In this document: positions 11,800 through 21,843 of the stretch, piece after piece
How the letters are laid out: every line of letters begins with the position of its first letter
Position numbering within the stretch: position 1 is the first letter of the stretch
Assembly (NCBI GenBank): GCA_002099365.1
Contig: MSED01000007.1
Location: 1,665,656 to 1,729,655 of the forward strand
Length of the DNA stretch: 64,000 nt
DNA from: Phialophora verrucosa
Taxonomy: Eukaryota > Ascomycota > Eurotiomycetes > Chaetothyriales > Herpotrichiellaceae
Reading direction: 5' to 3'
Program-made: the position numbers and the translations under genes
Notes under the pieces: generated by a model
The model's database searches: none
What the model was told of the DNA's origin: nothing
Seen by the model: the letters and a program-made list of their open reading frames with translations, nothing else

Positions 11800-13517
11800 T
11801 CACGACAGATCGCTGAATCTGCTCTTCCGACGCAGCCTTTTCCCGTATATGAAGAACAGATACGGGAACGGAGCCATGACCAGGCAAAGAAATGCCAGGA
11901 AAGATGTGGCCCAATGGAAGCCGAGTTTCTTATACATCTGAACGCCAAACAGCGGAAATGCTCCAGCAAAGGAGCTCCGCGCAAATGAATTGGCCGACAA
12001 CGCGCTGGCTGCATAAAGGGGATACGCCTCCACCAGGAAAGTGAACACTCCTGTAAACACGAGGATGATACCGAATCCGAAGAAGCCACTGCCGATAATC
12101 GGCACAATCGGATGGATGCTCGGATAGATTGTCCATGCAAACCAGAAAAGTCCAACCACAGCGAACCAGCCACCGAAAATCGAAGGTGGTAATCGATATT
12201 CGGGCTCGGATTTGCGTTCACCCGTGTTCTCTTCGTGTTTGTCGAGCAGTCGCATATAATTTTTGTGCCAGATCGGGTCGGACAATATCGCCAAGATCAT
12301 ACCAATCATGAGGCCCAGAAAGGAGAGGCCGATCTGCCAGATCTTGAAGTGGTAGACCTCGGTGAAGACGAGGTTGAATGCGCCGAAGAACAGGTACAGG
12401 ATGCCCAGAAGAATCGCGGAGAACAGGCAGAGGTTGAAGCACATGGGTTCCAGGAACAGGAGCATGAACGGCCGGTACAGCGACCTGACGACCGTCCAGA
12501 AAATCGACTTCTCGTGGATCTCGATCGGAGCTTTCCATCGATCATCGCCCGTTTCCTTCCGCTTGATCTGCGCCTTCTTCCTCAAGACCACGGGCATGTA
12601 TGTCTCAGGGACGAACAAGGTGATGACAAGAAGCATGACCCCCGACCAGATGAGAAGGACGTAATATGACCACCGCCAAGAGGCGTTGTAGTTGATGAAT
12701 CCGCCGATGATTGGGCCAACCCCTGGGCCTATAAACGGGGAAGCGGTGTATATCATCATGGGAGCTTGCAGCTGATCTCGATTGAACATGTCCCCAACGG
12801 TACCGCCGGCAACTGACAAGAAGGCGCTCCCAGAAAAGCCATCAAGGAATCGTGCGATCAACACAGTCTGAATGTTCTGGCCAAAGGCGCACGGAAACAG
12901 CCAGATCGTGAAGAAGATGTATCCAATAATATATATGGGACGTCTCCCATAAAACTCGGATAATGGACCGAGAACCATCGGAGACAGGCCCAGGCCGAAG
13001 ACGAAGAGAGACAGTCCCAATGTTGCGACTATTCTCGAATTGCCGAATTCAGCGTCCATTTGTTCTTTTACGAAGTCAGCATTGGTCGATTCCCAAGCAC
13101 TGCTCCTAACTCACCATAGGTGATTGTGTATAATGAGGATGTGCAGGTCACGCACAAGGAGCCGAATGCCAGTGTAACGACCACAAGCCACTTCCTTGTC
13201 GTCGCCATGTTCTTCGGGTTCATGGGATCGTCTGGTCCATCCCAAACCACTTCGAAAGTTTTCTCCGGGGAGTTCTCGATATCCACGTGCTGGTCTCCGG
13301 GAGCAGGTTCAGCCTCTGGCTCCGTGAAATACGTGCTGTGGCCATCCACATAGGATCGAGTAGAATGCAGGCTCGCACGAGGCCGGCTCTGACTCCGACT
13401 CCGACTTCGAGGTTGGGTCTGATTCGTTGACACTGGGCTCAACGAGGTTGAACGGCCACTTGGAAGGGATAGGAACATCTCCTTCTTCTCAGCTTCGGCC
13501 ACATCACGGTCTGCCAT
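11800..13517 (-). CDS. DHA1-type MFS transporter
   Basis: Drug:H+ antiporter-1 family, plasma-membrane exporter related to the polyamine/multidrug (TPO/FLR-like) group. Exon 1 is 13115-13517 (Ser/Arg-rich cytosolic tail and the first membrane helix, ending TITY); a 50-nt intron is 13065-13114; exon 2 is 11800-13064. Splicing yields TITYEQMDAEFGNSRIVATLG, continuous with fungal relatives. The product is 555 residues with about 12 hydrophobic helices, motif A as LSEFYGRRPIY between helices 2 and 3, ARFLDGFSGSAFLSVAGGT (helix 4, motif B region) and GVGPIIGGF (motif C type). The central cytosolic loop is charged (KKAQIKRKE). Substrate cannot be read from sequence. The start is the ATG that opens a hydrophilic N-tail of normal length. 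Confidence 0.88.
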
Positions 13518-14344
13518 GGCTTCACGCAGCCCCTGACTCTGGCACTCCCAGAAGTAGTTGGTAACGGTATCAAGGGCGCATTAGTAACCTTGAAATATGA
13601 GAGGTGCTAGGTACAGCCCAGAGATAGCCTGTACAGACCCCGATAGTCCTCCGTCGCCTGAAGAGGGGTGTAGGAAAGAAAGCCTGAGCCAGAGCAGAGA
13701 ATCCATCTTCAGGAGGAAACGTCAGTCACGACGATCTCATAGCTGGAACTGATTTCAAAGACTGGAAAGAAGCGATGCCCTAGCGCCGTGGCCAAAATGT
13801 GGGTGGGGATGTACGAAGGTGGGAGTTATTCCGCAGCAAAGCATATGTCCGGGCTTCGACCAGAGTCATTCGGGATTGCGTGCCGGCCATGTCATGATAA
13901 ATGGCTCGGTCGATACTCCGTATCTCCATCCGGAGTACTCGTATTGGGACTCCGTATGCGAGAGCGGGATTCCAGAATCCCCACATAGAGTGTGCCACCA
14001 GGACAGCGCGGATAATTTCCAAGCGGTGTACGAGTACGGGAGAGGCAGGAGGCATGGCACGATCCATGTACGAGTTCACGCTGTTGGTCGGCTTCTCGAC
14101 ATTGAGCTTGACAGAAGCTTCAAGGCTTCAAAAGGGCATACGTATCCCGCGTAATGCCACAATACGGGGCACAACTTTCACATCCACCATAGTCCTGGCT
14201 GCAGTATGCGATCACTACAGACCTTTCAGCCAGAACATCAGGCCCAAAAAATCAGGTGGATCAGCTCATTTGCACATTCAGCATCAAGGCAGGACTCGAA
14301 CACGGCTGTGAACAACCACTTTTGCGTAGCACTTATATACAAGA
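13518..14344. other. Intergenic, no gene seen
   Basis: 827 bases between two minus-strand genes. Contains several short TACTCCGTA / CGGAGTA palindromic words near 13910-13945, including an ACTCCG...CGGAGT inverted pair. No coding frame is convincing. It should include the MFS promoter and the 3' UTR of the SDH assembly gene. Confidence 0.5.
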
Positions 14345-15382
14345 TCAATGGAAAGTCTGAACCTCAGGCATTCTCCCAAGGCCACTGCCACTAGGCTTAG
14401 TGTTGGCGGTTTCCTTGACATTCTCAAGAACGCCACCAGCACTTCGTGCCTTGACATGCTTCCGCAGCAAGCTAAGAACCTCACTGTCCTTCCATCGTTG
14501 AGGAACTGGCCTGTATGCCGGCTTGAACGCACCAACGGTCTGAGCCCACTCTCCACTTCGCGGAGCTCCTTGCCTCCATGCGTCTGTTTCTTGAGCTTGT
14601 CCTGGATTTGCGGGTGAAGAGTATTCGGTTGTTTGCGATTCTTTCTCCGTTGTCGCGCCTTCCGCGTACTCTAGCGATGTGGGCATGTTTGCTTCGGATT
14701 GAGTTGCCCAGTAGTAGATATCCCAGTCGTTCTCATCGAGGAAGAGGTCGTACTGCTCGAGTTGAGATCGGTTCATGGTAGACAAGTTTTCAGCCGCGAA
14801 AGTGGAGAGTAGGAGATCAGACTCTAGTGTCCCTCGCTTCCTGCTTTGGTCTAAGAAAAGAAGTCAGCAGCAACTCGACCGAAAGCACATCCTCTATGCA
14901 ACGCCCTCGGGTGGACACCAACATAGTAATCTCGCTCTCATGGTAGGAAGGTCTTCTCCTATGCGACGCAGAGGCTCGACTCTGAAAGATATGCCCTCCA
15001 TTTCACCAACAGCATATTCTGACTGGCTTACTTTGTTGGGATCTCCCGGCTGAGTTCCTCCTGTCATCTTGTCCGTATTCTCGGGTATTCTGTCCTGGGG
15101 CACAAAGTCTGGATCGGTGGCGCTGATCATCTCTGGCGGAGGCGCGTCCTTGCCCAGTGACGGCATCTCATTGTGAATTGTAGAGTTCGTGTTGGTCATG
15201 TGCGGGTTATCGGCGCGCTCGATCTGGTACTTGCGATATTCGTCGACATTCGGGTGGTATCTTTGAGAATTGTCGCCGGCATCCGCCAGACGACACGAGC
15301 TGGAGGAGATGCAGCGTCGAGATGCAGAAGCTATCAAACGGCGCGTGGCGAGGTGCCTGGTCAACACTCGCGAACAATTCAT
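14345..15382 (-). CDS. sdh5: Succinate dehydrogenase assembly factor 2 (flavinylation factor)
   Basis: Mitochondrial matrix protein that promotes covalent FAD attachment to the SDH flavoprotein subunit. Exon 1 is 14923-15382 and starts with an Arg/Ser-rich presequence (LTRHLATRRLIASASRRC), typical for import. A 72-nt intron (14851-14922) has a GTTGGT donor and CTTAG acceptor. Exon 2 is 14345-14850. Joining gives RARLLYQSRKRGTLESDLLL, followed by YDLFLDENDWDIYYWAT; the NDWDIYYW motif is the SDHAF2 hallmark. The product is 321 residues, long for the family because of a polar insert between presequence and core and a C-terminal tail after the RPVPQRWKDSEVLSLLRKH segment. Frame and splice sites are certain; the exact start among nearby ATGs is chosen for the presequence. 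Confidence 0.9.
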
Positions 15383-15913
15383 TGTAGCTGACTGGACATA
15401 CAAAGGGAGAAGAGTGAGCTGTCGGTGAGTCGAAACACAACTGAATTGAGTCCGAATACGCAGGGTCGCTGTAGTGGATGTGCTCCGGCCAGTGACATCA
15501 TCAGTTCTGTTTCTATGATCCAAGGGCTACCGCTCATCCAAAGTTCCAAGAGGCCTTCGGTGAGAGTGTGCTCTAAAGAACGTAGAGGAATTTGGCAGCA
15601 CTTCAATTCGCACTATCTTTCATTGCCACCAAGCAAGGGATCTCCGGTCAATGTTCCTGAATCCTCGCGGATCAATCCCAAGATCGTGGGATGGGAAAGA
15701 TACACGCCTTAGAATCGAAAACACTGTTATGATCGCCCATCTCTGCCTATAATATAATATAATGACTAGGCTTATACGACGACATGGCCCATAGCTTCGT
15801 TCTCTGACACTTTGGTACTGTCCATTTTGGTGCACGCCGAACGTTGCTCGCTGATCCAACCCAAGACGGTCTCTCTAGCCTTTCAACCACCTTCTCCCTG
15901 TGTATGGAAACCA
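15383..15913. other. Intergenic, nothing recognised
   Basis: 531 bases between two minus-strand genes. It should hold the sdh5 promoter and the 3' UTR of the aldo-keto reductase; a TATAATATAATATAATGA run sits near 15748. No feature beyond that. Confidence 0.5.
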
Positions 15914-17047
15914 TTACAGCCGCCTAGGCAGTAGCGCAGGCTTGTTGTCCAAGATCTTGTCAACCTCAGCCATGACCGCGTCATCCAACTTGTTCACGAC
16001 ATCCAACGCCTTGACAGACCTTCTAATTTGATCAATCTTTGAGGCACCAGTAATGGCCGAGCTCACATTGGGGTTCTTCAAGACCCAAGCCAATGCTAGC
16101 GTTGCTTGATCCGTACCCAGGTTTTCAGCCACTGGCTTCAGCTTCTTGACCTGCGCTATCGTCTTCTGCCACTTCTCGTCTCCGTAGCTTTCTCTTTGAC
16201 TTGCAGTGTACCCATCGGCGGCTTTCGCAATTCTGCTGTCTTCTGGAATGCCGTCGTTGTATTTGCCAGTCAGGATACCCTGCTTCAGAGGACTGAAGAT
16301 AGTGAGACCAAGTCCATACTTCTCGTACAGGAGAGCGTATTCCCGTTCTACTCGATCACGAGCGATCATGTTGTATTCCGGCTGTTCCATCAACGGTCCA
16401 ATGAGACCAAGTCTCTCGGCCGCTGCCCAAGCCATTGCGATTTCTTCGCTGTTCCACTCGCTTGTTCCCCAGTAGAATGCCTTTCCAGTGTCGATGATGT
16501 GGTTCATTGCTCGGACAGTTTCTTCGATCGGGGTGTTTCTGTCTGGGCGATGGCAGTAGATCAGGTCAACATAATCCAATTGCAGTCTTTTGAGTGACCC
16601 AGCCACTCCTTCGACAATGTGCTTTCGCGAAAGTCCTTGATTGTTGACGATGTTGTCACCGTAGGCCTGTCCCCAGTAAATCTTTGTCGAGATGACAAGG
16701 TCATTGCGCTTCCACCCGAAATGTTTGATTGCTTTCCCCATGACAATCTCAGACTTGCCGTCCGCATATCCCTCCGCACAGTCGAAGAAGTTGATTCCAG
16801 CATCGTACGCAGCCTTCATGCATGCAAAGGTCGCCTCTGCCCAAGGTCAGGTCTGGCGTAAACGACTGCTGATGAATACTCACCGTCGCCGACAGCGTCA
16901 CCATAAGTTACCCTACAGGACTGTTAGCTTAGGATTCACCGACACTCCATTCCGGACATACCATCCACCCAAGGAGATGGCCGAGACTTGAAGGCCTGAC
17001 CGCCCGAGGAATCGGTATTGCATTTTGGGCAAATCAGAAGCAGCCAT
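15914..17047 (-). CDS. Aldo-keto reductase, voltage-gated K+ channel beta-subunit type
   Basis: NADPH-dependent aldo-keto reductase of the Kv-beta/AKR6-like group, probably cytosolic. Three exons: 16962-17047, 16884-16912 (only 29 nt) and 15914-16836; introns of 49 and 47 nt. Splicing gives MQYRFLGRSGLQVSAISLGG, then WVTYGDAVGDEATFACMKAA. The catalytic tetrad is recognisable: Asp and Tyr in FFDCAEGYADGKSE, Lys in VISTKI and His in YCHRPD. Cofactor-side motifs GTSEWNSEEI, SPLKQGILTGKY and SSAITGASKIDQI follow. The product is 345 residues, normal for the family. Divergent from RACK1 with 599 bases between starts. Physiological substrate is unknown. Confidence 0.9.
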
Positions 17048-17646
17048 GGCCCAAAGCACAGTTGAAGCTATCTCTACTTAAGACGAGACGATATGGTAGC
17101 GGAAATGAATGACAGAGGAGAGTCACAGAACACCGCGGATAAAATCATCAATTATATCATTGTACTTCGTGTTAGTTGCTAGCATATCTCCCCCTTCCAG
17201 GGATGGCTGCATTTAGCCGGTCCGCGGACCTGTTAGCTGGCATGGGGGCATGTCGAGCGCCGAAGGGCATTTTTCGCGGAGAACAGGAGTTACAGGCTGA
17301 AGAGGATCTTTAAAGAGCGCATGCGGAAACGCCGTGTCGTACCCCGTACCCACTGATACTAACTCGCCATGACTCACGAAAGGATGGGACAAGAGCGTGA
17401 AGAGTCCACCTTGAAGGATATATTGCCGAAGTTGAGCCCCTTGTTCGGCTAGCGTGTATGGAATAGAGCTACGTCTGAGCATTGAAAAGCTGCAAGCTGA
17501 GATTTGCCGCGCCGTAGTCGCGCCAAGACTGACATCGAATTTTGGAGCACACTTTGGCGGAAAGTCGCAGTTCAAACCGCAGTAAACAGGCGATCTTCGA
17601 CGACGACTACCTCAGCCCATTCCCACCCTCCTATCTTCAAGTCGCC
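17048..17646. promoter_or_regulatory. Divergent promoter region AKR / RACK1
   Basis: 599 bases between two divergent start codons. The RACK1 side ends in a pyrimidine-rich leader (CCCATTCCCACCCTCCTATC) just before TCGCCATGG, typical of strongly translated fungal genes. A 120-codon minus-strand frame here (17213-17575) has no domain and is judged spurious. Confidence 0.5.
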
Positions 17647-18829
17647 ATGGCTGAACAACTCATTCAACGTGGTACCCTTGAAGGCCACAGCGGCTGGGTC
17701 ACCGCCCTTGCGACCAGCTTGGAGAAGTCAGTCGTCGCACTGTTCATTCAACTGGCGCAACCTCGCTAACCGCGTTCCTAGTCCGAACATGTTGCTGTCT
17801 GCCTCAAGAGACAAGACTCTTATCATCTGGAACTTGACTCGGGATGAATCCGCCTACGGGTACCCGAAGCGATCGCTCCACGGTCACTCGCACATTGTCT
17901 CCGACTGCGTCATTTCATCCGACGGTGCCTACGCGCTCTCCTCATCCTGGGATAAGACTCTCCGACTGTGGGAGCTGTCTACAGGCAACACCACTCGCAC
18001 CTTTGTCGGCCACACCAACGATGTTCTCTCAGTTTCTTTCTCTGCAGACAACAGACAAATTGTCTCAGGATCTCGAGACCGAACCATCAAGCTGTGGAAC
18101 ACCCTCGGAGACTGCAAATACACCATCACCGACAAGGGCCACACCGACTGGATTTCGTGTGTGCGATTCTCCCCGAACCCTCAGAATCCCGTGATTGTGA
18201 GCTGCGGTTGGGACAAGTTGGTTAAGGTATGAGATATTCCATATTCTACTCGCTTGCCAAAGATGCTACGCATATCAAAAGTATTTGCTACTTCAGAGCC
18301 TACTGGCCATGAGACAACCATTCACCGGCGGACTGAGGCAACGATGTTATACTGCTTTGTTTGAGATTGTTGGTTGTTTTTTGACTGACACCTCCTTCCG
18401 CAGGTCTGGGAACTCGCGTCTTGCCGCATTCAAACCGACCATATCGGCCATACCGGTTACATCAACACCGTTACCATATCCCCCGATGGCTCTCTCTGTG
18501 CTTCTGGCGGCAAGGACGGCACCACAATGCTCTGGGACTTGAACGAATCCAAGCATTTGTACTCTCTCCAAGCCGGTGACGAAATCCACGCTCTTGTTTT
18601 CTCCCCCAACCGATACTGGCTGTGCGCTGCGACTACTTCCTCCATCACCATCTTCGATCTCGAGAAGAAGAGCAAGGTTGATGAGTTGAAGCCGGATTAC
18701 GTTGAGAAGGGAAAGAAGTCACAGGAGCCATACTGCGTGAGCTTGACTTGGAGCGCGGACGGTCAGACTCTGTTCTCTGGTTACACCGACAACAAGATCC
18801 GCGCGTGGGGTGTCATGTCTCGGGCATAG
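17647..18829 (+). CDS. cpcB: RACK1 / G-beta-like protein (CpcB, Asc1)
   Basis: Seven-bladed WD40 scaffold bound to the 40S ribosomal subunit; acts in translation control, amino-acid starvation response and signalling. Exons 17647-17726, 17782-18226 and 18404-18829; introns of 55 and 177 nt. The product is 316 residues, the exact size usual for RACK1. WD repeats can be followed by their closing dipeptides: DKTLIIWNL, DKTLRLWEL, DRTIKLWNT, DKLVKVWEL, DGTTMLWDL and DNKIRAWGV. Most blades have a GH near their start, for example LEGHSGWVTAL and GHTNDVLSVSF. The second intron is long for this genome and carries a C/D snoRNA (18254-18341). Identification is certain. Confidence 0.96.
18254..18341 (+). 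ncRNA. snR24: Intronic C/D box snoRNA, U24/snR24 type
   Basis: Lies inside intron 2 of RACK1, the same host gene as yeast snR24 (ASC1 intron). Terminal stem TTGCC (18254-18258) pairs with GGCAA (18337-18341). A degenerate box C, AAGATGC, is at 18260-18266; box D' CAGA at 18294-18297; box C' ATGAGAC at 18309-18315; box D CTGA at 18333-18336. The guide before D' reads TATTTGCTACTT (18282-18293), the U24 antisense element as I recall it from yeast and human; it targets AAGTAGCAAATA in 25S rRNA. Counting five bases from D' places methylation on the A of GTAG, as for yeast A1449. The guide before D (TTCACCGGCGG) would pair with CCGCCGGTGAA; the two targets overlap by GAA into one continuous site. 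Box C is weak, but position, stem and guide all agree. Confidence 0.82.
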
Positions 18830-19084
18830 ATGTCAACGATAGACCAGGAAGTAGTCTGCGGGGAAGGGACTTTTGAGGTGTAGTACGACGCTGCGTAACG
18901 CGAGAACGAGAGGGATTATCTCGGCAGCCCAAGTCGTACGAAATCGACTAACAGTATGAATGTAAGCCATACTCATCGTGATCGTGGTCGAGACACGGCG
19001 CATTCGAGGCGTGCTTTGTCTCTACGGGATGGCACAAGAAATGAAATGGATCAAGATTCAAAAACTTCAATGTTCTTCAGTTCC

Positions 19085-21484
19085 TCAATTGATCACCATA
19101 TTCCTCGCTCGGACTCTCTCCTCCGGCTTCAGCTTATCAGCTACCTCGCCTCCAGAACTCTGTAACTCCTCCCATTCCTCTTCATCCATGTTCATGATCA
19201 TGCAAATCTGACTGCATCGCAAGAACGCCTCGCGGAAGCTGTACTTCTGACCCCTCACCACCACCTTGATGATCTCGTTGATGTCGTGTTCGAGTCTGGC
19301 TGCTCCCACGTCGTTTACCCGTTCTTGGTATGTCCACAGCCGCTTCTCGATCATCTTGCTCAAATATGTGACCACGACGGTCAGTAGCTGGTCAAATGTG
19401 CGCTCCGTCATGAGCCGCCCAATGGGTTTGGTCAAAGCATCCCACCCGAGTTGGAATCGCATCCGGACTTCGTCGGAGAAGCCTTCGGAATCGGCATCCG
19501 CGTCTAGCTCCTGAGCAAGCTCTCGCAGCTGTTCGCGTGTGAGTTGATAATCCGTGTCCCGGAAAGCATCTGTCAGAATCGGTCGCAGACGGGGCTTCAT
19601 CACGTTGTGGAAGACGACGTTTACACCATCGGAAATCAGTTCATTGGTCTTCTCAGAGAAGACGGTGCGGAAGGCAGTCAAAGTGGCTGTTACGGCTGCC
19701 GCATCCCCGGGCTCGGGGAAGAGTTCGTCTAGAGTCCGATGAGGTGACCCAGGAGCGGGCTCGAGTCTGGCACGAGCGATTTGGTCGATGTAGTCCTTAG
19801 CCACGTCGAGATTGTTGATCAGGACAAGAAATGAGACGATGGTGGACTCAGGCGGGAGCTGCCCTTGCATCGCTGCCTTTGGATAGCTCTCGTCCCGCAT
19901 CCTCCGTTGTTGCATGCCGATGAAGTCGGAGCCTAGAATCCTGCCCAAGGTTGGAACGACACTCGAAACGACCTGCTTCTGAGAGGTGGCAAGCGATTGC
20001 TGCAACACTTTGTTGACAATGTACATGATATCTTCAATGGCGGAGGTGACATGAGGGGGGTTCGAATTCAGTGGTTTGTGTGGGTTGAGAGAGAGGTCCG
20101 GAGGTTGCTCGTCTAGCTGGAAAGCCTTCTCAACTGAACGTCGGAAGAAGAACGTGGTCATCGTGTTAAATGGGATCAGAAGCTTGTCCTGCACCTTTCT
20201 CATCAAGCTTGAGCTGACAAGAAACGGCGGTATCGTCGAGTCCTCACTTACGGCCGGGTCATGGCACTTTTCGGTAATGAACCTAGTGTAGAGCGACCAT
20301 TTGCTCAGCATAGAGGTCATCTCATTCAGCAAAGCATCCACCTGTTTCATGTCGACAGACTCGTCCTCGCTCGGCCTTCCTGGTGCGGGAGATCCCGCGC
20401 GAGGAGTTGCTGTTGATCCCCGTTGTGCCGGCATAAAGCTCTGGACGAGAAATGTGAATGCATATGCTTTGATGTCGGTGAGTTGGCGATCGATCCTCCG
20501 CTCGTCGGCCCAAGTGTCCAGTATAATTCCTCCCTGGACATCGGCTTCAACCTGCAGCCGTTCAATCACTCGTGCCATTTCCCCAGGCCCATAGTGCCGC
20601 TCAACCAGTCCGCCGTGTCCTTCGATAATCTGTGCAATATGCTCGAACAGCTTCGTCAGGGCATTGGCGTAGAAGAAACCGTCCTTGCTTTGATTGCCCC
20701 CAGTGCCAGCGTTGAGATTGGTTCGGGCTCGCGAGGCAACCCCCTGGCAGACGTAGCGGCCGTAGACATCAAGACCGACTGCGGAACGATTGATAAGGGG
20801 GAACAGCTTGAAGAAACGAGTAATCCTGCCGCCATCGTTGTCCTTGACGGCCTTGTCAAACTCCCGCAGAAATAAACTGCATAGAGATTCCGACGCATTC
20901 TCCAATGTCACGGCCGGAGCGTCGGGGACTTCTGCTGTAGGGACGATTCTTGCCGCGAATTCGCCATTTATGACAGCGCTGGGAATTTTCGATGCTCGGC
21001 TTAGGTAGCTGGCGGCGGTCTCCCAGTCCTGTGCCGCTCCCATTGATCCTAAAACACCGAGAACACATGCTTTTAGCTCGCCAACTTGTTCAACGACAGT
21101 GAGCGTGGCCTTGACTCTTTCTTGTTCAAGGTCAAGCTTCCTGACGGAATTGGAGATGCGTTTCGAATTTGCGGCGGCGTCTGAGAGTATGCCATTGCTG
21201 ACAGCTCTTGCCCTCGATGCCTGGGCAGTAGCATTTGCGCGGAACAAGTCCAGCCGAGCGAGTTCGCGCTGGAGATCTTTTTGGGCCTTGACTAGAACAT
21301 CGAGCTGGGAGGTTACGCTGGCTTCTTTATTGCGCAGTTCAGTCAGCGCCGAGCGAATTTCGGTAACGGACTTCGCGTTGTAGATGCCAACAGACTGATC
21401 ATGTTCGAGGTCGGAAAGGTGGCCATTTGTAGTCATAACGGGGGAATAGTTGTTTACATGGGAAACCGATGTGTAGCGCGTCAC
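19085..21484 (-). CDS. cog4: Conserved oligomeric Golgi complex subunit 4
   Basis: Subunit of lobe A of the COG tether, which captures vesicles in retrograde intra-Golgi traffic; peripheral Golgi protein. One uninterrupted frame of 799 residues. The N-terminal third is a predicted coiled coil (ALTELRNKEASVTSQLDVLV and LDLEQERVKATLTVVEQVGEL). The central part has the COG4 signature ITRFFKLFPLI and VYGRYVCQGVASRART, and FYANALTKLFEHIAQIIEGH. The C-terminal helical bundle ends in MDEEEWEELQS. A second in-frame ATG at 21434-21436 (MTTNGHLSDLE) is a reasonable alternative start, since the 16 residues before it are not conserved-looking. No intron is needed. It is divergent from the sirtuin, 359 bases away. 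Confidence 0.9.
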   Translation of the reverse strand: MTRYTSVSHVNNYSPVMTTNGHLSDLEHDQSVGIYNAKSVTEIRSALTELRNKEASVTSQLDVLVKAQKDLQRELARLDLFRANATAQASRARAVSNGILSDAAANSKRISNSVRKLDLEQERVKATLTVVEQVGELKACVLGVLGSMGAAQDWETAASYLSRASKIPSAVINGEFAARIVPTAEVPDAPAVTLENASESLCSLFLREFDKAVKDNDGGRITRFFKLFPLINRSAVGLDVYGRYVCQGVASRARTNLNAGTGGNQSKDGFFYANALTKLFEHIAQIIEGHGGLVERHYGPGEMARVIERLQVEADVQGGIILDTWADERRIDRQLTDIKAYAFTFLVQSFMPAQRGSTATPRAGSPAPGRPSEDESVDMKQVDALLNEMTSMLSKWSLYTRFITEKCHDPAVSEDSTIPPFLVSSSLMRKVQDKLLIPFNTMTTFFFRRSVEKAFQLDEQPPDLSLNPHKPLNSNPPHVTSAIEDIMYIVNKVLQQSLATSQKQVVSSVVPTLGRILGSDFIGMQQRRMRDESYPKAAMQGQLPPESTIVSFLVLINNLDVAKDYIDQIARARLEPAPGSPHRTLDELFPEPGDAAAVTATLTAFRTVFSEKTNELISDGVNVVFHNVMKPRLRPILTDAFRDTDYQLTREQLRELAQELDADADSEGFSDEVRMRFQLGWDALTKPIGRLMTERTFDQLLTVVVTYLSKMIEKRLWTYQERVNDVGAARLEHDINEIIKVVVRGQKYSFREAFLRCSQICMIMNMDEEEWEELQSSGGEVADKLKPEERVRARNMVIN

Positions 21485-21843
21485 CTATTCCTCAGCTGCC
21501 TGGTTCCAAACTTCGGCCCTGGCGTGAACTTACATACCGTGGTCATAGTTGTGGAGGCGGAAAGATTCTGGAACTTCAATCGTCAAGCTAACCTGTTGGA
21601 GAATGATGCACACAGAGTCCCGCGATGCGATTCCGATATGACGTGAGGCATGGGACAACTTCCAGAATTATTTGCTCCTCCACTTGATTCTACGTCTTCT
21701 GCCTCCATCGTTGCTCACATTTCCTCACCAAGTCTCTTGACTACCTAGATCTCAGGGTGTTTCGTAAACTCCTAGCAGCCATAGGTCGCCGGCGGCGAGA
21801 CCGCAATTCCAACCCGCGCGTGGGGCGCTGGAACATCTTCAAC

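Noticed and set aside
11595..12221. 208-codon minus-strand frame overlapping the DHA1 transporter
   Set aside because: Shadow of the transporter in another frame; the transporter frame carries motif A and all helices.
14206..14320. GACTCGAAC word resembling a tRNA T-loop on the minus strand near 14292
   Set aside because: Flanking bases cannot form a T-stem or an acceptor stem; no A box.
17213..17575. 120-codon minus-strand frame between the AKR and RACK1 genes
   Set aside because: No domain, sits in a divergent promoter, and its residue make-up is not coding-like.
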